Assembly: GCA_015488975.1 (NCBI GenBank)
Contig: WFMT01000227.1
Location: forward strand, 1 to 18,091
Length of the DNA: 18,091 nucleotides
Direction: 5' to 3'
Source of the DNA: Campylobacteraceae bacterium
Lineage (GTDB): Bacteria; Campylobacterota; Campylobacteria; Campylobacterales; JALSKU01
Shown piece by piece: positions 6,935 through 14,047 of this stretch. Both the position numbers and the translations under genes were made by a program. How positions within the stretch are numbered: the first letter of the stretch is position 1; every line of letters begins with the position of its first letter. Below the pieces are notes generated by a model. That model was not told the origin of the DNA, did no database searches, and was given only the letters and a program-made list of their open reading frames with translations.

Positions 6935-7510
6935 TCAAAAAGTTATATTTTCTTCAGTAGGCACACTTATAACCTCTTTTCTTGCCCTTGAATACGGTTT
7001 TTTCTTGAGTTTTCTTATGTATTTATGAGAATATTTAAATTTTTTATTAATCTTATTGTTTTTGTTTTTTCTAATTTTGTAATTTCTTGTACTGCTTAGT
7101 ATGAAGATTGAGGTTATTTTTCCGTCTTTAATAACAGCATATACCAGTTCACCTTTTCTTGCATAATCTTTTCGACCATAAACCAAAGCTGCTTTTAACT
7201 TATGATTTGATAAATCCGTTCCTAAAATATCATATATCCAACTTTTTTTTCTGTTTGAATAGTAAACATATTTGATGATACCTTTTATAAAACCATTGCC
7301 TTTAAATTTTAATATTTTATCATTTTGATTTGCTTGTAAAACTTTTGTATTGTAAACAAATCCTGTTTTTGATATCTTTTGTTTTTTCTTTATAACTGTT
7401 TTTATGTGTGATTGGTATATCTTTGGAAGTGGTACTGTATGGTCGCTGTTCATAGCACAAGATGATAAAAATAAAATTATAAAAAAGGATATTAGTACTT
7501 TAAAAAACAA
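6935..7510 (-). CDS. Small lipoprotein with lysine-rich C-terminus, function unknown
   Basis: I do not recognise the family. I choose TTG at 7510 as start: GGAG (complement of 7516-7519) lies 5 nt upstream, and this start gives a clean lipoprotein signal, a hydrophobic run (VLISFFIILF) followed by the lipobox LSSC at residues 15-18. The ATG at 7573 lies inside the tmRNA gene and would add an implausible N-terminus. The product is 191 aa. The middle (about residues 40-130) looks like a small beta-rich domain containing KSWIYDILGTDLSNHKL and ELVYAVIKDGKITSIFIL. Residues ~135-178 are extremely rich in Lys/Arg/Asn. Lipidation at C18 would anchor it to a membrane facing the periplasm. It starts 15 nt past the tmRNA 3' end. 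Confidence 0.7.
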   Translation of the reverse strand: MFFKVLISFFIILFLSSCAMNSDHTVPLPKIYQSHIKTVIKKKQKISKTGFVYNTKVLQANQNDKILKFKGNGFIKGIIKYVYYSNRKKSWIYDILGTDLSNHKLKAALVYGRKDYARKGELVYAVIKDGKITSIFILSSTRNYKIRKNKNNKINKKFKYSHKYIRKLKKKPYSRARKEVISVPTEENITF

Positions 7511-7525
7511 TTTATCTCCAAATTT

Positions 7526-7888
7526 TGGTGGAAGTGAGGGGGGTCGAACCCCTGTCCAAAAGCAAACTTGCAATGAGCCTTGTTACATGCGTAATGCAAA
7601 CAAAATTTCTCGAAACTGTTTGCTTGTTTGCGAAACAAACAGATCAAAGCCTTAAATGTCAGATAAAATTCAGGCGTTTTTTATCTTAAGCTATCATTAG
7701 TGTAAAGCCGGGTAAATTCCAGATAGCATGAAACTTAAGCGACTGACCCGCCGTTAGGCTACGCTACTGCTAGCGCTGGTCTGTAATTTGTATTGTTTGC
7801 GTTTAATTTTAACGGAAAAGTTTTACGGTTTATTCAGACCGGCATGAACTCAAAGCTTGTCAACTCCTGTCGAAGCCAAGTCACTCCC
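7526..7888 (-). ncRNA. ssrA: Transfer-messenger RNA (tmRNA)
   Basis: A complete one-piece tmRNA of 363 nt for ribosome rescue. The 5' end GGGAGUG pairs over 7 bp with CACUUCC before the discriminator A and an encoded CCA. The T arm AGGGG-UUCGACC-CCCCU is canonical, and the 5' segment carries the conserved GACUUGGCUUCGACAGGAGUUGAC-type sequence in parts (about 7865-7885). The tag reading frame begins at GCA 7800 and stops at TAG 7759-7761, encoding ANNTNYRPALAVA. It lies 15 nt after the trpA stop and 15 nt before the lipoprotein start, so its own promoter, if any, must lie in the 3' part of trpA; I see no strong one, and co-transcription with processing is possible. Confidence 0.95.
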
Positions 7889-7903
7889 TTGTTTGAGATT
7901 AAC

Positions 7904-8641
7904 TCAATTTATCTCATCTTTTATCAATGAGGCAAGTTTAGATATTTTATCTATTTTTTGTATATTTGTCAAGTGTTCATCTAAAAGTATCTTTACAAAA
8001 GCACTTCCTACTATAACTCCATCAACATTTTTTGACTTTTCTTTAGCTGTTTTTTCATCTACTCCAAAACCTAAAAATACTTTGGTATCACTGTATTTTC
8101 TGATATTATTTATAACCATTGTTAAGTTTTCATCTTTTCCAGAGCCTGTTATCCCGGCATAAGCAACAAGATATATGAACTCTTTTGCGTTTTTGACTAT
8201 GGTTTGTATCCTTTGTTCATCATCAGTCGGGGCTACGAAGTCGATAAACGAAACTTGGTTGTTTTGAAATACTTTTTTATACTTTTTACTTTCTTCGTGA
8301 GGTAAATCAGGGATAATAAATCCTTTTATACCATAATCTTGTGCTTTATCCATACAAATATCTAATCCTTTTTTATAAAATGGATTAAAATATCCCATCC
8401 AAAATGTATCTATTTGCCTACTAATCTTTTTTGAAATATTGAAAAGATTTTCCATTTTAAATCCATTTTTCAGTGACAGTAAGTTTGCCTTTTCTATGAC
8501 AGGGCCATCTGCGACTGGATCTGAGAATGGAATGCCTAATTCTATAAAATCTACGCCATGGTCTTTAAGAGAAAGCATCAAATCTTCAGTAAAATTTTCA
8601 TCAGGATATGCACATGTTATGTAAGCAACTAATTGTTTCAT
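7904..8641 (-). CDS. trpA: Tryptophan synthase alpha chain
   Basis: A 245-aa cytoplasmic TIM-barrel enzyme that cleaves indole-3-glycerol phosphate to indole and glyceraldehyde 3-phosphate, passing indole to TrpB. The active-site signature ELGIPFSDPVADGP holds the general acid/base residues E34 and D45. Further hallmarks are FIIPDLPHEES, AYAGITGSG, FLGFGV and the phosphate-binding DGVIVGSAFV near the C-terminus. The length is slightly short for the family (about 250-270) but all strands seem present. The start is supported by a GGAG site upstream of the ATG. It stands apart from other trp genes: its neighbours are an HPt protein (31 nt upstream end-to-start) and ssrA, so any trpB partner must be encoded elsewhere. 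Confidence 0.95.
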   Translation of the reverse strand: MKQLVAYITCAYPDENFTEDLMLSLKDHGVDFIELGIPFSDPVADGPVIEKANLLSLKNGFKMENLFNISKKISRQIDTFWMGYFNPFYKKGLDICMDKAQDYGIKGFIIPDLPHEESKKYKKVFQNNQVSFIDFVAPTDDEQRIQTIVKNAKEFIYLVAYAGITGSGKDENLTMVINNIRKYSDTKVFLGFGVDEKTAKEKSKNVDGVIVGSAFVKILLDEHLTNIQKIDKISKLASLIKDEIN

Positions 8642-8671
8642 ATTTATCTCTCCTTTTGCAAAATAATTGCT

Positions 8672-9085
8672 TCATTGTATTTTTTGTATGTTTGTTGGGA
8701 TTTTTATAATATTTGTATCTAAATCGCTGAAAATATCGCTATCATTATCTATATCATCGTTATATTTTGCAAATTGATCCTTAACCGCTAATAGCCAGTC
8801 TATAAACTCATCATTTGCAGGACCGTCTAACTCTCTTGCTTCTTCTAAAACTTCTTCTGTTAAGATTGCAAGTTTTGAAATCGGATCTATTTTTAAAAAC
8901 ATGGTTGCTGATTTTATATTGTGCGCTATTCTAAAAAGCTCTTCTACATTTTGTTTGTATTGCTCTTTTTTTGATAGATAGATGATAAGATTTTCCATTT
9001 GGTATGTCATGATGCTGTAATGGATTAGAAAATCATCAACTATATCATAGTCGTATTCATCAAAAAGCTTTTTTTTAATGCCCAC
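8672..9085 (-). CDS. Stand-alone histidine phosphotransfer (HPt) protein
   Basis: A 137-aa, acidic, mostly helical protein. The HPt signature is RIAHNIKSATMFL with the phospho-acceptor H55, followed by helix DPISKLAILTEEVLEEARE. Lys58 and Ser59 take the place of the K-G/S pair of HPt domains. The C-terminal ~30 residues (after QFAKYNDD) are Asp- and Ile-rich and probably disordered. Such single-domain HPt proteins relay phosphate between hybrid kinases and response regulators in the cytoplasm. No receiver or hybrid kinase lies beside it; the pair at 4494-6822 has a classical single-step layout, so the partner is probably elsewhere. It is first in a minus-strand run with trpA. Family call good, pathway unknown. 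Confidence 0.75.
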   Translation of the reverse strand: MGIKKKLFDEYDYDIVDDFLIHYSIMTYQMENLIIYLSKKEQYKQNVEELFRIAHNIKSATMFLKIDPISKLAILTEEVLEEARELDGPANDEFIDWLLAVKDQFAKYNDDIDNDSDIFSDLDTNIIKIPTNIQKIQ

Positions 9086-9113
9086 AATATTCCTTTTGTT
9101 GGTATTGGTTGAT

Positions 9114-9122
9114 ATTATATCA
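9114..9122 (-). promoter_or_regulatory. Extended -10 promoter for HPt-trpA
   Basis: On the minus strand, TGATATAAT (-10 hexamer = complement of 9114-9119) fits the extended -10 form, about 28 nt before the HPt start codon. The 80-bp gap is divergent; panB on the other strand has weaker A/T-rich -10 candidates such as TAAAAT. Confidence 0.5.
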
Positions 9123-9165
9123 TTTTTTAGATAAAATCATAATCTAAAATATAAAAAGGCATATT

Positions 9166-9954
9166 GTGGATAAAAAAAATATAAATCACATAAAACAATC
9201 AAAACATAAAGAAAAGATAAGCATGATAACGGCTTATGATGCATTAATGGCTCATATCTTTGATGGTATGGTCGATATTATTTTAGTTGGAGATAGTTTA
9301 AGCATGAGCTTTGGCGGAGACAGAGATACTCTTGGGATTAGCCTTGAAAATATGATTTACCATACCAAAGCAGTTTGTAATGGAGCAAAAACTTCTTTAG
9401 TTGTATGCGATATGCCGTTTGGTTCATATATTGACAAAAAGCAAGCCATTGAAAATGCAACAAAAATATATAAACAGACAAATGCGGATGCTGTGAAGAT
9501 AGAAGGCGGATCAAATAGAGCTGATATTGTACAAGAATTGACACAAAATTCAATAGCTGTTATGGGGCATATTGGCTTAATGCCTCAGTTTGTAAGATGC
9601 GAGGGTGGATATAAAGTAAAAGGCAAGAATGATAATGAAAGAGAGAGACTTTTAAAAGATGCAAAAGCCATAGAAGAAGCAGGAGCTTTTTGCATAGTCC
9701 TTGAGGGAGTTAAAACTGAAGTTGCCAAAGAGATATCGGAGTCATTAGATATACCTACTATTGGCATAGGTGCTGGAAAATATACAGATGGTCAAGTTTT
9801 GGTTTGGAGCGATATGCTTGGATTTTTTGATGAATTTCAGCCAAAATTTGTAAAAAAATATCTTGACGGGGCAGGGCTCATAAAAAAAGCGGTTAAGGAA
9901 TATGTTGAAGATATAAAAAGTGGTCGTTTTCCGGCTGCTGAAAATAGTTATTGA
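9166..9954 (+). CDS. panB: 3-methyl-2-oxobutanoate hydroxymethyltransferase
   Basis: A 262-aa enzyme, typical length, that transfers a hydroxymethyl group from methylene-tetrahydrofolate to alpha-ketoisovalerate to make ketopantoate, the first committed step of pantothenate and coenzyme A synthesis. Metal and substrate residues match the family: D43 in VGDSLSM, D82 in VVCDMPFGSY, K111 and E113 in AVKIEGG, and catalytic E180 in CIVLEGV. IAVMGHIGLMPQ and PTIGIGAGKYTDGQ are also present. It starts with GTG, preceded by AAGG; the short N-terminus MDKKNINHIK is normal. It is cytoplasmic and acts as a homodecamer in known cases. It leads a plus-strand run with ruvB 39 nt downstream, an order seen in other Campylobacterota. 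Confidence 0.96.
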   Translation: MDKKNINHIKQSKHKEKISMITAYDALMAHIFDGMVDIILVGDSLSMSFGGDRDTLGISLENMIYHTKAVCNGAKTSLVVCDMPFGSYIDKKQAIENATKIYKQTNADAVKIEGGSNRADIVQELTQNSIAVMGHIGLMPQFVRCEGGYKVKGKNDNERERLLKDAKAIEEAGAFCIVLEGVKTEVAKEISESLDIPTIGIGAGKYTDGQVLVWSDMLGFFDEFQPKFVKKYLDGAGLIKKAVKEYVEDIKSGRFPAAENSY

Positions 9955-9993
9955 TATTTGATATATGCCAAAACAAAAGGTTGAAAGGCAAAG

Positions 9994-10995
9994 ATGGAAA
10001 GAGTAGTTGAGATAGAAAAAATAACTTTGGATAATAACTATGAAATATCTTTAAGACCTAGTTCTTGGGAAGAGTACATTGGTCAGAGCAAAATAAAAAA
10101 GAATCTAAAAGTTTTTATTGAAGCTGCCAGAAAAAGAGATGAAGCACTTGATCATACACTTTTTTTTGGACCTCCCGGACTTGGTAAGACTACTTTGGCA
10201 TATATAATTTCAAATAAAATGGAAGCAAATATAAAAGTAACTACGGCTCCGATGATAGAAAAAGCAGGAGATTTAGCAGCTATATTAACAAATCTTGAAG
10301 AGAAAGATATACTTTTTATTGATGAAATTCATAGGCTTTCTCCAGCGGTTGAAGAGATATTGTATTCGGCTATGGAGGATTTTAGGCTTGATATTATCAT
10401 TGGAAGCGGACCGGCGGCTCAAACTATAAAGATAGATATCCCACAATTTACTCTTATAGGGGCTACTACAAGAGCAGGAATGATAAGTTCTCCTTTAAGA
10501 GATAGATTTGGAATGCATTTTAGGCTTAGATTTTATGATGAAGAAGAGTTGTCTCGTATCATAGAAATAGCTTCAGGAAAATTGCACATCAAATGTGAAA
10601 AATCCGCTTCTTTGGAAATGGCAAAAAGAAGCAGAGGAACTCCGAGAATTGCTTTAAGGCTTCTTAAGAGGATTAGGGATTTTGCTGAAGTTGAAGGAGC
10701 AGATACAATAAACATGAAAATTGCAAAGTTCGGGCTTGATGAACTTGGTGTAAATGAAATGGGCTTTGATGAGCTTGATGTAGGTTTTTTAAAAATTCTT
10801 TTGGAGTCCAAAGGGAAACCTTTGGGGTTAAATACCATTGCAGCAGCTCTTAGTGAAGATGAAGTGACGATAGAAGATGTCATTGAGCCATATTTGCTGG
10901 CTAACGGATATATAGAAAGAACTGCTAGAGGAAGAGTTGCAACTGCTAAAACATACGAGTTGTTCAAGTTTTCTCAGCCACATTTACTTTTTTAG
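9994..10995 (+). CDS. ruvB: Holliday junction branch-migration ATPase RuvB
   Basis: A 333-aa AAA+ motor that, as a hexamer with RuvA, drives branch migration of Holliday junctions during recombinational repair. The large ATPase domain has Walker A GPPGLGKTT (59-67), Walker B LFIDEIHRL (107-115), sensor 1 LIGATTRAG (154-162) and the arginine-finger region PLRDRFG (167-173). The small domain has sensor 2 in RGTPRIALRLL. The C-terminal winged-helix domain, residues ~255-330, with GKPLGLNTIAAALSED and GYIERTARGRVAT, binds DNA. The length is typical and nothing is missing. The ATG has AAAGG about 6 nt upstream. It lies between panB and a membrane-protein gene that follows by 11 nt. Confidence 0.97.
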   Translation: MERVVEIEKITLDNNYEISLRPSSWEEYIGQSKIKKNLKVFIEAARKRDEALDHTLFFGPPGLGKTTLAYIISNKMEANIKVTTAPMIEKAGDLAAILTNLEEKDILFIDEIHRLSPAVEEILYSAMEDFRLDIIIGSGPAAQTIKIDIPQFTLIGATTRAGMISSPLRDRFGMHFRLRFYDEEELSRIIEIASGKLHIKCEKSASLEMAKRSRGTPRIALRLLKRIRDFAEVEGADTINMKIAKFGLDELGVNEMGFDELDVGFLKILLESKGKPLGLNTIAAALSEDEVTIEDVIEPYLLANGYIERTARGRVATAKTYELFKFSQPHLLF

Positions 10996-11006
10996 GATAT
11001 AAACAA

Positions 11007-12032
11007 ATGCAACGACAAGGTAAAAATTTTTTAACTCTTATGATAATACTTTTAGCGATTTTAGTAGTTTATCTCTATAAGCCTTTTTTGATGACTATAG
11101 TGATTGCGGTATTGCTTTCTGTTGCGACTTACGGAGTTACTAAAAAATTTATTAAAATTACAAAAAGTAAAATGGTCGGTAGCTTGATATCTACGATTAT
11201 CATGTCAATTCTGTTTTTTATACCTATTATCTATACTACTACAAGTCTTGTTCAATATGGAAATAATTTTGATATAAGTTATATTGAAAAAATTTCAAGA
11301 TATTTAGTCGGTTTGCATTATAAGTTGCCTAGTTTTCTTAGTTATTTTCAGAATTCGTTTGATAGATATATTATGGATATCAATGTTGGCAATATAAGCA
11401 AGATTGTTTTACCGTATGCAACAAAATTTGCACAAATGAGTGCAGGATTTTTAAAAGATATGTTTTTGATAGTCGTTTTTTACTTTTTTATCAACTTCTA
11501 TGCAGAAGATTTAATCAAATATTTAAAGGGAATACTTCCTGTAGATGAAGCTGAAATAAATAAAATATTTTCTCAAATTACAGATGTTATGAATGTTGTT
11601 TATTATTCTATTTTGGTAACAGCTATTTTTGAAGGTTTTTTGTTTTCTCTTATAGGTATGGCTTATGGTTACAATGGGCTTCTTTTGGGGATTTTGTATG
11701 GTTTCTCATCTTTGATCCCAATCGTTGGGGGTGCTATAATGTGGCTTCCTATATCTTTATATGAATTATCAATAGGTCATACAAAAGAAGCTATATTTTT
11801 TGCAGCTTATTCTATAATTGTTATTTCGATAGTTACAGATACATTTATAAAACCTGTTATTATAAAATATATAAATGAGAAATTTTTTAAAACAGAAACT
11901 ATGATAAATGAGCTTTTGATATTTTTGTCAATTATTGCAGGACTTTCTACTTTTGGTTTTTGGGGCATGGTTTTAGGACCTGCAATTACAACATTATTTA
12001 TGTCAGTACTTAGTGTATATAAAAAGAATTAG
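11007..12032 (+). CDS. AI-2E (PerM/YdiK-type) family transporter
   Basis: A 341-aa polytopic inner-membrane protein of the AI-2E transporter family, which includes exporters and Na+/H+ antiporters as well as the TqsA autoinducer-2 exporter. Two N-terminal hydrophobic helices (residues ~9-45) are followed by a third, then an amphipathic periplasmic region (~75-140). The C-terminal half carries the family core: FLFSLIGMAYGYNGLLLGIL, GFSSLIPIVGGAIMWLPISL and WGMVLGPAITTLFMS. AGGAT lies ahead of the ATG, 11 nt after ruvB, so it is likely co-transcribed with panB-ruvB. Its TAG overlaps the stop of the convergent dynamin gene by 4 nt. The substrate cannot be told from sequence; the family name should not be read as proof of autoinducer transport. 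Confidence 0.85.
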   Translation: MQRQGKNFLTLMIILLAILVVYLYKPFLMTIVIAVLLSVATYGVTKKFIKITKSKMVGSLISTIIMSILFFIPIIYTTTSLVQYGNNFDISYIEKISRYLVGLHYKLPSFLSYFQNSFDRYIMDINVGNISKIVLPYATKFAQMSAGFLKDMFLIVVFYFFINFYAEDLIKYLKGILPVDEAEINKIFSQITDVMNVVYYSILVTAIFEGFLFSLIGMAYGYNGLLLGILYGFSSLIPIVGGAIMWLPISLYELSIGHTKEAIFFAAYSIIVISIVTDTFIKPVIIKYINEKFFKTETMINELLIFLSIIAGLSTFGFWGMVLGPAITTLFMSVLSVYKKN

Positions 12033-14047
12033 ACTTGAAATTGTTTTTTGATTTCTTGTAATTTTTTGATTTTTTTATAGTATTCTGCTTTTTTTGATTT
12101 TAAAAAATTCTTTTTTTCGTGAGCGATTTCAGTGAAGTTTTCCTGTAAATCATCTATATTTTTATAAAGAAAATTTCTTTTTGATTTGATAAGATTTTCT
12201 ATCTTGTTGAATGCAAAATTTACTCTTATTTGCTCACTTATCTCCTGCATTGTAGGTTGATATATGCAAAAGCTTACAGGATCCTCTTCATAAAACTGTA
12301 TTGACTCAAAAATCTTTCTTTTGAAAAAAGCTACTGTTGTTTTTGTAGCATTTTGGTAGTTAAACTCCAAGGCACCATTTATATACCCAAAATCATTTTG
12401 GATATTAGCTATGCTTTTTAAAGATGCGAAAGAGAAATCTTTTAAGATATGCTCATACACTCCTCCCACAAATCTTCTTAAATTTGCAAATTCCCTATCA
12501 CTTGATATTTCCCTGTTTTTTGATATTAGCTCATACAAATTTTGCCATGATTTAATACTGTTTTCTAATTTCTCATAAGTATTAAATATAGAATTATTTG
12601 CATTTTCCTCAATTTTTTTAAGATTTTTGATAGCTCTTTTTAAAAGCTTATTTATTTTGTCATCATCGTAAAAAAGATTTTTATATATATTTTCGCTATC
12701 AAACCATGGGAGGTCATAGGGAAATTTTTCTATATGAGATTTGCTTAAAAAAGAACTTTTAACTTCTTTGTATCTATATTTTGTAATTTTTATCAAATTT
12801 AAAAATATCTCATTGCTGATTTTTGAGCCAATATCTTCAAATTCCAAATAATTATCAGATAATTCTCTTGCGTATTTTTCCTTTGGAAGTTTAAATGTTT
12901 CGTCAAGAGATTTTGTGTAATCCAAGATTATATTGATAAGTTTATCAATAATTTTTATGAAAATATCATATTGATTTATGATGATATCACAAATTTGTAC
13001 CAAATCCTTTTTTATTGATAACTCTTTAGCTAAATTTGCATGAGGTCTTATCTCTTTTTCAATAAAATCTATAACACTGTTTATATTGGAATTTTCAAGA
13101 AGTTTGATATTTTTACTATAATCTTCTTGTACTATTAAATTAATATCTTTTTTAAAATCTTCATATTCTTGTTTAAAAAATGATATATTTTCATATATTT
13201 TACCGCTTAATTTTTCAGATAATTTTTCACTTAACTGTTTGATTTTATTTGATATTATTGCGTTTTTGTCATGCTGCCTTGATTGTAAAGCCATTTTGGC
13301 AGATATTGGCAATACTGTATCAAAATATTGCGAAAATTTATCTTCTATATAATTTACTGTTTTTTCTATCTGCTTTTCGCTAAATTTATCTTTTTGATTT
13401 AGTACACACAAGGACTTAATGTTTGAGTTTTGCATAAATTCTTTCAAAAACTTTTCTTCGCTTAATTTGCCTGCATTATCCATAAGTGTTAGCCATATTA
13501 TGCCATCTACATCTCTTAAAACATCCATTGTTATTTTTGTATCTTTGGTTGAACTGGAGTTTAGTCCAGGTGTATCAACAAAAGTTATATCTTCTAAGAT
13601 ATCCAAAGGTGCATACAGTGTTAAATATTTTATGGATTCAACATTTTTTCTTTGATCTGTGAATAAAGCAATATTTTTTATGTCTTTAAACTCTGTCCGT
13701 CCATCTAAATAAGTAATTTTTAGTTTATACTCATCTGCATATTTTATAAAATTGACTTTAGAAGTAACCGGTATTATTCCAGTTGGTAGGATGGCTTTTG
13801 AGATAAGAGCATTTAAAAAGGTTGATTTTCCACTTGAGAATTGCCCTGTAATGGCGATTTTCATCGGCTCTTTTACTCTTATTGAAAGTTTATTGAGTAC
13901 ATTTTTCAAATTTAAAGAGGGTTGAAATTCTTCATCAAGTAAACTATCTTTTGCAAATTTTACAATCCCAAAAAGAGAATTGTCATATTGGGTTACTTTA
14001 TGATTTATCGCATTAAATTCATCAACGAATTTTTCAAGAATTTTCAA
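12029..14047 (-). CDS. Dynamin-like GTPase (DLP2-type, Cj0412-like)
   Basis: A 672-aa large GTPase. After a short helical N-terminus, the GTPase domain (about 60-270) shows G1 GQFSSGKST (68-76), a switch-I threonine in PVTSKVNF, G3 FVDTPGLNSS (DTPG 158-161) and G4 LNQKD (217-220). The remaining ~400 residues are helical and coiled-coil, as in the stalk of bacterial dynamin-like proteins, with hydrophobic stretches such as ASLKSIANIQNDFGYING that might be a membrane-binding tip. It starts with TTG at 14047, with AGGAT 6 nt upstream, and overlaps the end of the partner gene by 14 nt. Gene order after frdAB matches C. jejuni Cj0411-Cj0412, whose products form a membrane-tethering DLP1/DLP2 assembly (published structural work, recalled). 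Orthology is inferred from order, size and motifs. Confidence 0.85.
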   Translation of the reverse strand: MKILEKFVDEFNAINHKVTQYDNSLFGIVKFAKDSLLDEEFQPSLNLKNVLNKLSIRVKEPMKIAITGQFSSGKSTFLNALISKAILPTGIIPVTSKVNFIKYADEYKLKITYLDGRTEFKDIKNIALFTDQRKNVESIKYLTLYAPLDILEDITFVDTPGLNSSSTKDTKITMDVLRDVDGIIWLTLMDNAGKLSEEKFLKEFMQNSNIKSLCVLNQKDKFSEKQIEKTVNYIEDKFSQYFDTVLPISAKMALQSRQHDKNAIISNKIKQLSEKLSEKLSGKIYENISFFKQEYEDFKKDINLIVQEDYSKNIKLLENSNINSVIDFIEKEIRPHANLAKELSIKKDLVQICDIIINQYDIFIKIIDKLINIILDYTKSLDETFKLPKEKYARELSDNYLEFEDIGSKISNEIFLNLIKITKYRYKEVKSSFLSKSHIEKFPYDLPWFDSENIYKNLFYDDDKINKLLKRAIKNLKKIEENANNSIFNTYEKLENSIKSWQNLYELISKNREISSDREFANLRRFVGGVYEHILKDFSFASLKSIANIQNDFGYINGALEFNYQNATKTTVAFFKRKIFESIQFYEEDPVSFCIYQPTMQEISEQIRVNFAFNKIENLIKSKRNFLYKNIDDLQENFTEIAHEKKNFLKSKKAEYYKKIKKLQEIKKQFQV

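Noticed and set aside
7511..7573. Upstream extension of the lipoprotein frame to the ATG at 7573
   Set aside because: It lies within the tmRNA acceptor/T-arm sequence, has no ribosome binding site of its own, and would bury the lipobox behind 21 unlikely residues.
10533..10967. 144-aa open frame on the minus strand inside ruvB
   Set aside because: It is antisense to a fully convincing ruvB, with Ser/Pro/Ile-rich shadow composition and no start signal.
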